Shown here: piece after piece, positions 1-6,613 of the stretch | Layout of the letters: every line of letters starts with the position of its first letter | Position numbering within the stretch: position 1 is the first letter of the stretch | From: a virus | IMG/VR virus record: IMGVR_UViG_3300037189_011856 | Coordinates: 1-48,662 of that record | Strand: one strand, 5' to 3' | Length of the DNA stretch: 48,662 bases | The notes under the pieces: generated by a model | Told to the model about the DNA's origin: nothing | The model's input: the letters and a program-made list of their open reading frames with translations, nothing else | Database searches by the model: none | Translations under genes and position numbers: made by a program

Positions 1-118
1 AAATAACGAAATAGTTGCTTTTGATGGAAGAAATTATATGCATAAAGTTTGGAATAAAACTGGAAATTGGAGAGTGTCTGCAATTGTAGATACAAATGAA
101 ACAGAGTGGGCTTTATAA
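1..118 (+). CDS. 2OG-Fe(II) oxygenase-like protein, C-terminal fragment (5' end outside window)
   Basis: An open frame enters from the window edge (first full codon at base 2) and stops with TAA at 116-118, giving 38 residues. Its end, with AFDGRNYMHKVWN followed by GNWRVSAIVD, lines up with the C-terminus of the next gene (AFNGHDIQHQLVN, then GHWRVTAVME). That segment carries the distal metal-binding His and the 2-oxoglutarate-binding Arg in this type of double-stranded beta-helix oxygenase. In this copy the His corresponds to the H of NYMHKVWN and the Arg to the R of NWRVSA. The two genes are therefore tandem paralogues. Substrate unknown. The call rests on similarity to its neighbour, because only the tail is visible. 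Confidence 0.6.
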   Translation, partial: NNEIVAFDGRNYMHKVWNKTGNWRVSAIVDTNETEWAL

Positions 119-128
119 AGGAGGAATT

Positions 129-710
129 ATGTGGTTAGGTGATCCAATACAATATAAAGATTATGGTGCATTGCAAAAGCTCATGCAAGCCCTTTTAAAC
201 GATTATGCAGCATGGAGAAACAATTTTAGTATAGAAACTGATACTGTGAACGCAGACGAAAGATACGCAATGCCTGAAGCGAATAAAGGGGGTTTTAAGG
301 CTCTTCCTGTAATAGATGGTCGAAAAGTACAAGAAAAATGGAGTTTGGGTTGGAATCGAAGTATGAAAGCAGCATTTCAAATTGAAGGAATGATTGATAT
401 GTGTATTAATTTTATTCGTCCAGGAAAAATGCTTCCAGTCCATCATGATGGTTATGTTTGGGATTGGATACGTCAAAGTGTTGGAGATCCATCAATTAGT
501 GGATATACAGTAAGTTTTGGAATTGATATACCAGATCCAGAAAATCAAGCATTAATATTTGATGGAGTTAAAAGAGTTTGGAAAACTGGAGAATTTAGAG
601 CATTTAATGGACATGATATTCAACATCAATTAGTAAATAATGCAACTAATCCAGGACATTGGAGAGTAACTGCAGTGATGGAAATAGAGGGTAAATATTT
701 TAACATATAA
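129..710 (+). CDS. 2OG-Fe(II) oxygenase-like (aspartyl/asparaginyl hydroxylase type) protein
   Basis: 193 residues. A frame opens upstream at 96, but the start is placed at ATG 129 because a strong AAAGGAGG ribosome site lies at 117-124. A central HHD (HxD) motif in MLPVHHDGYVWDW, a distal His in DIQHQLVNN and an Arg in GHWRVTAVME form the expected 2-His-1-carboxylate iron site and 2-oxoglutarate anchor of the cupin-fold dioxygenases. Such genes are common in marine T4-like phages, where substrates (protein side chains, nucleotides or sugars) are rarely known. It follows a truncated paralogue by 10 bases, so the pair is a tandem duplication. Family assignment is from motif reading only; the substrate cannot be inferred. 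Confidence 0.65.
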   Translation: MWLGDPIQYKDYGALQKLMQALLNDYAAWRNNFSIETDTVNADERYAMPEANKGGFKALPVIDGRKVQEKWSLGWNRSMKAAFQIEGMIDMCINFIRPGKMLPVHHDGYVWDWIRQSVGDPSISGYTVSFGIDIPDPENQALIFDGVKRVWKTGEFRAFNGHDIQHQLVNNATNPGHWRVTAVMEIEGKYFNI

Positions 711-715
711 AGAAC

Positions 716-744
716 TTTACTTGCAAGGTTTTTTATTATAAAAT
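716..744 (+). promoter_or_regulatory. sigma70-like promoter
   Basis: TTTACT at 716-721, a 17-bp spacer and TAAAAT at 739-744. The predicted +1 is about base 751, which is itself an in-frame ATG of the next gene, so the transcript may be leaderless. It matches six other promoters in the window with the same spacing. Confidence 0.6.
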
Positions 745-1008
745 ATGTCTATGGAAGAAGATATATTACAGCAAAAAATATTTGATGAACTTTTTATGTC
801 TGCAATGCATATATTAATTGAACATAAAGATAATGAATCAGCAAGTCAATTAGTTTCGAGCACAATGCTTGCGATCGCAATTCGTTTGTATAAATCAGCT
901 TTAACTCCAGAAGATTATGAAAAATTTTTAGATTCAGTAGTTGAAGTTGGTAGATCAGCAAAACCCTTTGGAATGACTGATATTATGCATAAAAAACATT
1001 TACATTAA
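745..1008 (+). CDS. hypothetical protein, 87 aa
   Basis: Not recognised. A small acidic, helical protein (MSMEEDILQQKIF...) with no transmembrane segment and no cysteine. There are two in-frame ATGs, at 745 and 751, and neither has a Shine-Dalgarno sequence. The -10 box of the upstream promoter ends at 744, so translation most likely begins at 751 on a leaderless message; 745 is the longest ATG-initiated frame. It is the only gene between that promoter and a CTAAATA box at 1022. Confidence 0.65.
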   Translation: MSMEEDILQQKIFDELFMSAMHILIEHKDNESASQLVSSTMLAIAIRLYKSALTPEDYEKFLDSVVEVGRSAKPFGMTDIMHKKHLH

Positions 1009-1021
1009 AACATATTTTTGA

Positions 1022-1028
1022 CTAAATA
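1022..1028 (+). promoter_or_regulatory. CTAAATA late-type promoter box (candidate)
   Basis: CTAAATA 39 bp before the ATG at 1068, in an intergenic region. It resembles the T4 late -10 element TATAAATA, and the window encodes a gp33 late co-activator. A single short motif in AT-rich DNA is weak on its own. Confidence 0.35.
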
Positions 1029-1067
1029 ATACGTTCTTTATGTGATGATATAAAAAAGGAGTTACTT

Positions 1068-1187
1068 ATGGCAATTATGCAAAGTAATTTGTTATTTCCT
1101 TCGTCATCTAATTTTAATGAATTAATTATATTATATATTTCTGCTATACTATGTTTATATTTTATATACAATATATTTAAACACTAA
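1068..1187 (+). CDS. single-span membrane microprotein, 39 aa
   Basis: ATG at 1068 is preceded by a good AAAAAAGGAG ribosome site. The protein begins MAIMQSNLLFPSSSNFNE and continues with one hydrophobic helix of about 20 residues (LIILYISAILCLYFIYNIF) to a short KH tail. It therefore looks like an inner-membrane peptide with a polar N-terminus. Function unknown. It stands alone between a CTAAATA box and the gene at 1205. The ribosome site supports expression. Confidence 0.55.
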   Translation: MAIMQSNLLFPSSSNFNELIILYISAILCLYFIYNIFKH

Positions 1188-1204
1188 TGAAATAAATTTA
1201 TATT

Positions 1205-1777
1205 ATGAATATATTTTTTCTAGATAAAAATCCACAAATTTGTGCGACAATGCACTGCGATAAGCATGTAGTTAAAATGATTATAGAATATGCGCAGTTA
1301 TTGTCGACTGCGCATCGCGTTCTAGACGGCAATCCTGTAAATTCAAAATCTATCAATAATCGCAAATACACTTCCTATAATCACCCAACAATGAATGATG
1401 TGTTGTATAAAGCAACAATGAAAAATCATCCGAGTGCTATATGGGTTCGTGAGAGTAAAACTCATTATGAATATCTTTATACATTATGGGTTTCTTTATG
1501 TAATGAATATACTCATCGATATAATAAAATACACAGCACCTATTCTAAATTAAAAGATGCTTTATCTATTACTCCAAAAAATATTCCAGTTTTATCTTTT
1601 TCAGAACCACCACCAGCAATGAAACATTTTCCACAATGTATAGTTCCAAATAACTCTATTCAATCTTATCATAATTATTATAGAGTTGCAAAAGCATACT
1701 TCGCTAAATGGACTAATAGATCTATTCCAGATTGGTATCTAAATAAAAGTAAAGGATTAGAACATGCCAATATATAG
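1205..1777 (+). CDS. conserved phage protein of unknown function, 190 aa
   Basis: The N-terminus, MNIFFLDKNPQICATMHCDK followed directly by HVVKMIIEYAQLLSTAHRVL, belongs to a family I know from marine T4-like phages, where it has no established function. The conserved His and Cys residues (HCDKHVVK), NHP near residue 77, and an EYTHRYNKIHSTY helix could form a metal or nucleic-acid site, but that is speculation. No signal peptide or membrane segment. ATG 1205 has no strong ribosome site. The gene overlaps the next by 14 bases, suggesting translational coupling. Confidence 0.7.
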   Translation: MNIFFLDKNPQICATMHCDKHVVKMIIEYAQLLSTAHRVLDGNPVNSKSINNRKYTSYNHPTMNDVLYKATMKNHPSAIWVRESKTHYEYLYTLWVSLCNEYTHRYNKIHSTYSKLKDALSITPKNIPVLSFSEPPPAMKHFPQCIVPNNSIQSYHNYYRVAKAYFAKWTNRSIPDWYLNKSKGLEHANI

Positions 1778-2024
1778 TTTTGAAAATACAAAAACTGGTG
1801 AAACGTTTGAACAAGAAATGAAGTATGAAGAATTAGAAAAATATTTAAAAAAGAATAAAAACATTATTCAAATTTTTACTAAATTTCCTGGAACCATAGC
1901 ACCATGGAATGCAACTGGAAATACTGGTGCAGCAAAAGGAAGAAAGAAAGATTTTAAAGAAGTGTTAAACAAAATACATAAGAAAACTCCAGGATCAGTA
2001 TTAAATAAAACAACGGATTTATAA
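1764..2024 (+). CDS. small conserved phage protein, 86 aa
   Basis: It starts MPIYSFENTKTGETFEQEMKYEELEKYL. This resembles the beta-strand opening of FmdB-type proteins and a common small T4-like phage family that ends with a lysine-rich GFRDVL-like helix (here KDFKEVLNKIHKKTPGSVL). The cysteines of the FmdB zinc ribbon are absent. Function unknown. ATG lies inside the end of the previous gene (14-base overlap). Confidence 0.65.
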   Translation: MPIYSFENTKTGETFEQEMKYEELEKYLKKNKNIIQIFTKFPGTIAPWNATGNTGAAKGRKKDFKEVLNKIHKKTPGSVLNKTTDL

Positions 2025-2025
2025 T

Positions 2026-2154
2026 ATGGATTTATATGACGCAATCATTTTTACAATTGAAATGACATCTACTATAATATTATTGATGATTATAGTTGCT
2101 TTATTTGGAATTCATTTAATACGAGCAATTAAAAACAAATTAAAATGGAAATAA
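2026..2154 (+). CDS. membrane microprotein, 42 aa; holin candidate
   Basis: ATG at 2026 directly follows the preceding stop, and the frame ends at 2154, overlapping the endolysin start by 10 bases. The protein has a short acidic N-terminus (MDLYDAIIFTIE), one hydrophobic helix of about 22 residues (STIILLMIIVALFGIHLI) and a basic tail (RAIKNKLKWK). Single-span, positively charged-tail proteins encoded against an endolysin are often holins or pinholins. No homology is claimed. Position and topology are the evidence. Confidence 0.5.
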   Translation: MDLYDAIIFTIEMTSTIILLMIIVALFGIHLIRAIKNKLKWK

Positions 2155-2765
2155 ATTTTACAGAATCTAAATTAAATTCAATCATCGGTCCTAACGAATA
2201 CATTTCAGATTGGTTTCTTTCGTTAAATACGATTTTACCAAAATATGGAATTGATAACTTAAATAGAGTGGCAGCATTCCTTGCTCAAACTTCTCATGAA
2301 TCAGGCAAATATAAATTTTTACAAGAAAATCTTAATTATAGCGATAAAGGTTTATTAAAAACATTTCCAAAATACTTTAATGAAAGTAATGTAATGGATT
2401 ATGCTCGTAAACCAGAAGCGATTGCGAATAGAGTTTATGCGAATAGAATGGGTAATGGTCCAGAAGAATCTGGAGATGGCTGGTTATATTGTGGAAGAGG
2501 ATTAATCCAATTAACTGGCAAGAATAATTATACTGCATTCGCTAAAAGTATAGAGTTTCCTGTTGAAGAATTAGCTGACTATCTTATGACGTTTGATGGT
2601 GCTGTTACTTCGGCATGTTGGTTTTGGCATAAGAACAATTTAAATGACTTTGCTGATACTGGCGATCTAGTAATGATGACCAAAAAAATTAATGGTGGAA
2701 CTATTGGATTGGAAGATCGAGTAAAACATTATAACCATGCAATAGAGGTATTATCACATGACTAA
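2145..2765 (+). CDS. GH19 (chitinase-like) endolysin
   Basis: 206 residues, a single glycoside hydrolase family 19 domain of the type used by many phages to cleave peptidoglycan glycan chains. The catalytic Glu lies in the TSHESGKYKFLQENLNYS segment (H51-E52, second Glu E61). The GDGWLYCGRGLIQLTGKNNY substrate-cleft motif is at 110-129, and the KKINGG segment sits near the C-terminus. There is no signal peptide, so it would need a holin; the overlapping membrane microprotein upstream is the natural partner. Length is normal for a one-domain phage GH19 lysin. Start at 2145 overlaps the upstream gene. Confidence 0.88.
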   Translation: MEINFTESKLNSIIGPNEYISDWFLSLNTILPKYGIDNLNRVAAFLAQTSHESGKYKFLQENLNYSDKGLLKTFPKYFNESNVMDYARKPEAIANRVYANRMGNGPEESGDGWLYCGRGLIQLTGKNNYTAFAKSIEFPVEELADYLMTFDGAVTSACWFWHKNNLNDFADTGDLVMMTKKINGGTIGLEDRVKHYNHAIEVLSHD

Positions 2766-2925
2766 ATTATATTTAAACGGAGAAGATTTACAATGGGAAG
2801 AGGGTACTGTTGAAGAGTCTCCGAAAGACAAAGAACTAAAAGAAAAGGGTTTAAAAGGAATTAAACTTACTTACGACACTAATGAAGAAGAAAACGAATA
2901 TTCAGTATTTGGAACTAAATTGTAA
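2758..2925 (+). CDS. hypothetical acidic protein, 55 aa
   Basis: ATG 2758 lies within the last eight bases of the endolysin gene, and the stop codon TAA overlaps the next ATG by one base (TAATG). The product begins MTKLYLNGEDLQWEEG, is rich in Glu and Lys, and contains a predicted beta-helix-beta pattern ending in EYSVFGTKL. There is no membrane segment. Function unknown. Tight overlap on both sides supports it as a real gene. Confidence 0.6.
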   Translation: MTKLYLNGEDLQWEEGTVEESPKDKELKEKGLKGIKLTYDTNEEENEYSVFGTKL

Positions 2926-3602
2926 TGACCACTACACTTACCACTAAAAAGTGGTACACTCATATATCAACATCATTTCCTAAATTAGAAAAAATAGAAG
3001 GATCTACTCGAACCTATTTAACACCAACAGGAAAGAAATATCCATCAGTTACGAGTGTGACATCTTTAGAATCTGCAGCAGGAATCGCAGCATGGCGAGC
3101 ATCAATTGGGAATGAAAAGGCAAACGCAATATCTGGTAAAGCGATGAGAAGAGGAACTTCTATTCATAATCTTTGCGAATCGTATCTATTAAATGATGGT
3201 ATTGATGAGTCTATATTTGAATCGCATGAATTTAAACTATTAATTCCTTATTTGAATAAAATAGATAATATCTATGCATTAGAAACACCAATGTATAGTG
3301 ACCATTTAACTTCTGCTGGTACTGTAGATTGTATAGCTGAATATGATAAATCATTATGTGTAATTGATTTTAAAACAAGCAATAAAAGCAAAACAGCAGA
3401 TAAAATTAAAGGTTATTTTATGCAGACTTCTGCATATGCTGTTATGTTTGAAGAACATACTAAAATTCCTGTACCAAATATTAAAATTATAATGCTTGTA
3501 CAAAATCCACTATCAGTATTAATCTTTGATGCTAAAAGAAATGATTATATAAAAGATTATATAAAGTTAAGAGAAACATATAGAAAATTAAAAAATTTAT
3601 AA
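2925..3602 (+). CDS. PD-(D/E)XK family exonuclease
   Basis: 225 residues. The conserved core reads RGTSIH (H81), ...YALETPMYS (E120), SAGTVDCIAEY (D135), CVIDFKTS (D148, K150) and FMQTSAYAV (Q167, Y171). This is the arrangement of PD-(D/E)XK nucleases of the RecB/Cas4/lambda-exonuclease type found in T4-like marine phages. It probably degrades or processes DNA ends, in host DNA breakdown or recombination; which one cannot be told. It has no Cas4-like cysteine cluster. It sits between the lysis genes and the aminotransferase cassette, coupled by TAATG overlaps on both sides. Confidence 0.8.
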   Translation: MTTTLTTKKWYTHISTSFPKLEKIEGSTRTYLTPTGKKYPSVTSVTSLESAAGIAAWRASIGNEKANAISGKAMRRGTSIHNLCESYLLNDGIDESIFESHEFKLLIPYLNKIDNIYALETPMYSDHLTSAGTVDCIAEYDKSLCVIDFKTSNKSKTADKIKGYFMQTSAYAVMFEEHTKIPVPNIKIIMLVQNPLSVLIFDAKRNDYIKDYIKLRETYRKLKNL

Positions 3603-3694
3603 TGAATATAAAACAACATAAACCTAATATTTGGTTATTGCTAATTATTATTGGTTGGTTATTAGCTGTCGTATCCATTTTTTGTTACTTATGA
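3602..3694 (+). CDS. membrane microprotein, 30 aa
   Basis: It starts at ATG 3602, sharing the A of the upstream TAA, and stops at 3694 in an ATGA overlap with the aminotransferase start. The peptide is MNIKQHKPN followed by a hydrophobic span rich in Trp, Leu and Ile and ending SIFCYL. It has a basic N-terminus and almost no C-terminal tail. It could be a functional membrane peptide or mainly a coupling leader for the next gene. Confidence 0.45.
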   Translation: MNIKQHKPNIWLLLIIIGWLLAVVSIFCYL

Positions 3695-4920
3695 TTGAAT
3701 TAAAACCAAATAGCACTCAAGAACATATTAAAGAAATTGCCTTTACAGAAAAATATTGGGTACATTATTTAAATGCACCTCCACATTTAGAAATACAATC
3801 TGGTAATGCTGCTTTCGGTTTAGGTTATCAAGCTGAAGATTTAAGAGATATATTTTCAAAAAATAAAATAGATTTTATTCGTGGGAATAGTGGTGAAACA
3901 AGTGAAGCTGTTGAAAAACTAAATGAGACACTTTGTTCTACTGCAAATATGGAAAGTATCGCTTATGCAGTTTCAGGCTCAGATGCAAACGAAGCTGCCA
4001 TTTATATGCATGATACTTATTGGGTAAATATTGGAAGACCAAAAACACATTTAGTAAGTTTTTATCCTTGCTATCATGGAACTACATATTTAAATCGACA
4101 ATTTAAAAATGATATGCTTCCGAGCAAAGAACTAAGTCGTGTTAAGATGATTCGTGGTAAAGAATGGTACACGGACGCTGAACGTATAGAACACGAAACA
4201 ATGCTTACCGATTCTTTTATTACCACTTTACAAGCAAATCCAACTATTGGTGGATGTATAATGGAAAGTATGCCTTGGAATGAAACGATTGCACCATATA
4301 GTCAAGAATTTTGGAAAACTGTTCGACAAATTTGTGATGAATTTAATATATTAATGATTGTTGATGATGTAGCAGGATATGGTGGTAAAGTAGGAACACT
4401 TTTTACACATACATATTATGGAGTAACTCCAGATATTGTAACAATCGGAAAAGCATTAACAAATGGAATGGTTCCATTAAGTGCAGCATTAGCGAATGAA
4501 AAAGTTACAAAAGGAGTTCGTAAAAAGAATTGGGATTGGGGGCACACTTGGCAACCAAACATGTACGGAGTAGAACTTGCAAATAGAGTAATTGAGATAT
4601 TAAATTCTAAAGGTTATTTAACAATAGATCATCAAAATTACATTGGTAAAAAGATAAAAGAATTAGAAACATTCCTTGTGAATGAAAAACTTGCGACATC
4701 TATAATTGGTAAAGGTTGCTGGAGATCAATTCAAACTAATCCCATTGCAACCCCTATTGGTTTATATCATTTAAGTAATGCTGGAATGGCAGCAACTACT
4801 TCTCATAAAATGATTAAACTAATTTTGCCACTGATTGTAGATGACGAATATTTTGACGAATTAAAAGCGAGAACGACTTTATGTTTAACAACTAGAAAAG
4901 AGGAGATAGAAAACTTATGA
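3691..4920 (+). CDS. class III PLP-dependent aminotransferase
   Basis: 409 residues from ATG 3691. A longer frame upstream (from 3631) is rejected because the ATGA overlap with the preceding peptide and the family's usual N-terminus favour 3691. Class III (fold type I) marks are present: AVSGSDANEAA (93-103, phosphate binding), CYHG (127-130), IVDDVAGYGG (223-232, Asp contacting the pyridine nitrogen) and TIGKALTNG with the Schiff-base lysine K254. Relatives are glutamate-1-semialdehyde aminomutase and omega-amino acid transaminases. The usual DEVxxGFGRTG is replaced by DDVAGYGGKVG, so the substrate is unclear. It is a metabolic gene in a phage and is coupled to the next gene. Confidence 0.85.
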   Translation: MIELKPNSTQEHIKEIAFTEKYWVHYLNAPPHLEIQSGNAAFGLGYQAEDLRDIFSKNKIDFIRGNSGETSEAVEKLNETLCSTANMESIAYAVSGSDANEAAIYMHDTYWVNIGRPKTHLVSFYPCYHGTTYLNRQFKNDMLPSKELSRVKMIRGKEWYTDAERIEHETMLTDSFITTLQANPTIGGCIMESMPWNETIAPYSQEFWKTVRQICDEFNILMIVDDVAGYGGKVGTLFTHTYYGVTPDIVTIGKALTNGMVPLSAALANEKVTKGVRKKNWDWGHTWQPNMYGVELANRVIEILNSKGYLTIDHQNYIGKKIKELETFLVNEKLATSIIGKGCWRSIQTNPIATPIGLYHLSNAGMAATTSHKMIKLILPLIVDDEYFDELKARTTLCLTTRKEEIENL

Positions 4921-5396
4921 ATGAAATAATAAATGAACAAATGGAACCGATTGCTCCTTGGTGGATAAATTATTCAGAGGGCATCCCATCATTTGTCGAC
5001 GAATACAAATCAAGATTATTAGGATTATCGAACAAAGATCGAACATTTGTAAATACTATTGCATTAGCAACTGCATTTACTCTTAAATCACCAGATCTAT
5101 TACATGATATATCTCAAACAATGTTTGACGATAGACAAGCCGATTTAAGAGATGATATAATTCGAATGTCAGCAGAAGCAACTGAAGATTTTATTACTCG
5201 AACAGATTTACTTTGTTCTCAAGATAATGAGTCTTCTGATTTAGAAGCACAGGTAAGATACGCAATCGCAGTTGCAGGAAGATTCGATAAATCAGTAAAA
5301 AATGCTCATTCAAAAGCAAATATATCATTACCAACAGACGAAGAATCTATAAGAGAATTAGTTGCTTTTGTTACAGTAATTGCGAAATTACTCTAA
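4917..5396 (+). CDS. hypothetical helical protein, 159 aa
   Basis: It starts at ATG 4917 in an ATGA overlap with the aminotransferase stop; a second ATG follows at 4921 in another frame. The sequence is predicted all-helical and acidic, with helices such as NTIALATAFTLKSPDLLHDI and VRYAIAVAGRFDKSVKNAHS. It has one Cys, no membrane span and no motif I recognise. Coupling to the aminotransferase suggests a shared job, for example as partner or substrate carrier. That is inference. Confidence 0.65.
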   Translation: MNEIINEQMEPIAPWWINYSEGIPSFVDEYKSRLLGLSNKDRTFVNTIALATAFTLKSPDLLHDISQTMFDDRQADLRDDIIRMSAEATEDFITRTDLLCSQDNESSDLEAQVRYAIAVAGRFDKSVKNAHSKANISLPTDEESIRELVAFVTVIAKLL

Positions 5397-5537
5397 AATC
5401 ATTAATTTAGGCTCTTTTTATTAACGTGGAAGTAGTATATTTCCAAGATATTTTAGTATATAATAGACTAAATAAACAATGTGGAATTGCTATATCTCAA
5501 TTATTATAGAATTCACGTGAACTTAACAATGGAATAA
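5397..5537 (+). promoter_or_regulatory. intergenic leader of bS21 with CTAAATA box
   Basis: No gene is seen here. It holds an inverted repeat GTGGAA...TTCCAAG (about 5426-5447) and a TATAAT at 5459-5464 without a recognisable -35. A CTAAATA late-type box lies at 5468-5474, 63 bp before bS21. The ribosome site for bS21 is weak (GGAAT). Confidence 0.4.
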
Positions 5538-5834
5538 ATGAAGCCATATAATAAAAACTTTCGGTCTAGAGATCGTCAAAATTTTGATCCTACACGAGAT
5601 AAACGTTCGAACTATGTTCGACCAAAAGAAACAGGAATTACTGTTTTCGTGGAGGAAGGAAAATTAGAACAAGCCATCCGACGATTCAAAAAGAAAGTAG
5701 ATCGTGCTGGGATCATTAAAGAAATACGTGATCGTCAAGCATATTCGAAACCAAGCGAGAAGAGAAAATTAGCTAAAGAAGCAGCGAGAGTTCGCTGGCA
5801 TAAACAAAAAAAGCTAATGGACAGATACATGTAG
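5538..5834 (+). CDS. rpsU: ribosomal protein bS21 homologue
   Basis: 98 residues. Residues ~34-95 match bacterial bS21: ITVFVEEGKLEQAIRRFKKK, then VDRAGIIKEIRDRQAYSKPS, then EKRKLAKEAARVRWHKQKKL. bS21 binds the platform of the 30S subunit near the anti-Shine-Dalgarno and helps initiation. Phage copies are thought to exchange into host ribosomes and bias translation. The first ~33 residues (MKPYNKNFRSRDRQNFD...) are an Arg/Lys/Asp-rich extension absent from the ~71-residue E. coli protein. It stands alone between a CTAAATA box and a hairpin. Confidence 0.93.
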   Translation: MKPYNKNFRSRDRQNFDPTRDKRSNYVRPKETGITVFVEEGKLEQAIRRFKKKVDRAGIIKEIRDRQAYSKPSEKRKLAKEAARVRWHKQKKLMDRYM

Positions 5835-5843
5835 TGTAAATAC

Positions 5844-5858
5844 TGTATTATTAATACA
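5844..5858. repeat. palindrome downstream of bS21
   Basis: TGTATTA-T-TAATACA, a perfect 7-bp inverted repeat around one base, 9 bp past the bS21 stop. It could be a protein-binding site or a weak transcript end. No U-run follows. Confidence 0.4.
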
Positions 5859-5908
5859 ATGAGTTATTAATTTAAACTACATCATTTCCTAAAAAATAAA
5901 AGCATTTA

Positions 5909-5922
5909 AAATCAATGACTTA
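5909..5922 (-). repeat. 14-bp dispersed repeat, inverted copy 1
   Basis: AAATCAATGACTTA, the reverse complement of the TAAGTCATTGATTT repeat found at 6572, 6614 and 8573. Here it forms the left arm of a hairpin. Confidence 0.75.
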
Positions 5923-5940
5923 GCTTGTCATTGTAATTTT
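5913..5940 (+). terminator. hairpin with T-rich tail
   Basis: CAATGAC (5913-5919), a 7-nt loop and GTCATTG (5927-5933), followed by TAATTTTT. It looks like a weak intrinsic terminator for bS21, placed just ahead of the next promoter. Confidence 0.5.
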
Positions 5941-5944
5941 TACC

Positions 5945-5973
5945 TTGCTTTTTGCGTTTTTTTATAGTAGAAT
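5945..5973 (+). promoter_or_regulatory. sigma70-like promoter of the SleB-type hydrolase
   Basis: TTGCTT (5945-5950), 17-bp spacer, TAGAAT (5968-5973). Predicted +1 is near 5980. A ribosome site, AAAAAAGGAG, follows before ATG 5998. Confidence 0.65.
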
Positions 5974-5997
5974 GGTGCAAGAAAAAAGGAGTAATGA

Positions 5998-6552
5998 ATG
6001 TTTAATAAGACATTGTTACAACACAGGATCTTACCAATATTGGTAATTCTGTTATTAACAATTTTTTTTATTAAGTTTGCTTCAGGTGAAGAAAACAGAC
6101 CATCAAACATTTCAGCAGAAGAGTTTGAGTGTCTTGTTGAAAATATATATCACGAAGCAGGTGGCGAATCCATGCGTGGTAAAATAGCAGTTGGTGTAGT
6201 CACAATGAATCGTACTAAGGATGAAAGATATCCAAAGACGATTTGCGGAGTAGTAAAACAAGGACCCATCAATAAATGGCATTGGGAACAAAGACAAGCG
6301 ATCGTTCCAATTAAACATCGATGCCAATTTTCATGGTGGTGTGATGGTAAAAAAGATCGCATTGATTATGGTTCTTTAAAATATTATGATTCGATAGTTG
6401 CGGCACGCAAAGTGCTAACAGGTAACTATGATGATTTAGTAGGTGGTGCAACGCACTATCATGCTGAATATGTGAATCCAGAATGGGCATCTCGATTAAT
6501 TCGAATCGTTCAAATAGATTCTCATATATTCTACAAATATAAGAATATCTAA
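5998..6552 (+). CDS. membrane-anchored cell-wall hydrolase, SleB/Hydrolase_2 family
   Basis: 184 residues. Residues 11-29 (ILPILVILLLTIFFIKFAS) are a signal-anchor or signal peptide. The rest is a Hydrolase_2 (SleB/CwlJ-type) domain with the hallmark ECLVENIYHEAGGESMRGKI, including catalytic Glu E53, then VGVVTMNRT and CQFSWWCDG. Such enzymes cleave peptidoglycan glycan strands, usually as lytic transglycosylases. Exported on its own, it would act from the periplasmic side, separately from the cytoplasmic GH19 lysin. It has its own promoter and a strong ribosome site and ends at a terminator. Roles in lysis, superinfection control or wall remodelling are all possible. Confidence 0.85.
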   Translation: MFNKTLLQHRILPILVILLLTIFFIKFASGEENRPSNISAEEFECLVENIYHEAGGESMRGKIAVGVVTMNRTKDERYPKTICGVVKQGPINKWHWEQRQAIVPIKHRCQFSWWCDGKKDRIDYGSLKYYDSIVAARKVLTGNYDDLVGGATHYHAEYVNPEWASRLIRIVQIDSHIFYKYKNI

Positions 6553-6557
6553 TTAAT

Positions 6558-6612
6558 AAAATGGGGTTGAATAAGTCATTGATTTTAAATGATTTTATTT
6601 TAACCCCATTTT
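6558..6612 (+). terminator. long-stem terminator after the SleB-type gene
   Basis: AAAATGGGGTT (6558-6568) pairs perfectly with AACCCCATTTT (6602-6612), an 11-bp stem ending in T4. The 33-nt loop contains a copy of the 14-bp repeat and its own small inverted repeat (TCATT/AATGA). Confidence 0.7.
6572..6585 (+). repeat. 14-bp dispersed repeat, copy 2
   Basis: TAAGTCATTGATTT inside the loop of the terminator hairpin at 6558-6612. Confidence 0.75.
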
Positions 6613-6613
6613 C

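Noticed and set aside
96-128. Longer start at 96 for the oxygenase-like gene
   Set aside because: It would overlap the previous gene and has no ribosome site, while AAAGGAGG stands at the proper distance from ATG 129.
1764-2024. FmdB-type zinc-ribbon regulator
   Set aside because: Only the first strand pattern agrees; the required cysteines are missing.
3631-3690. 20-residue longer start for the aminotransferase
   Set aside because: The extra part is the out-of-frame reading of a membrane peptide gene (3602-3694). ATG 3691 makes a standard ATGA junction and a normal family N-terminus.
4917-5396. AhpD/carboxymuconolactone decarboxylase-like pattern in the helical protein
   Set aside because: The VRYAIAVAGRFDKSVKNAHS helix recalls the family, but the CxxC or other catalytic residues are absent. 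Too weak to name.
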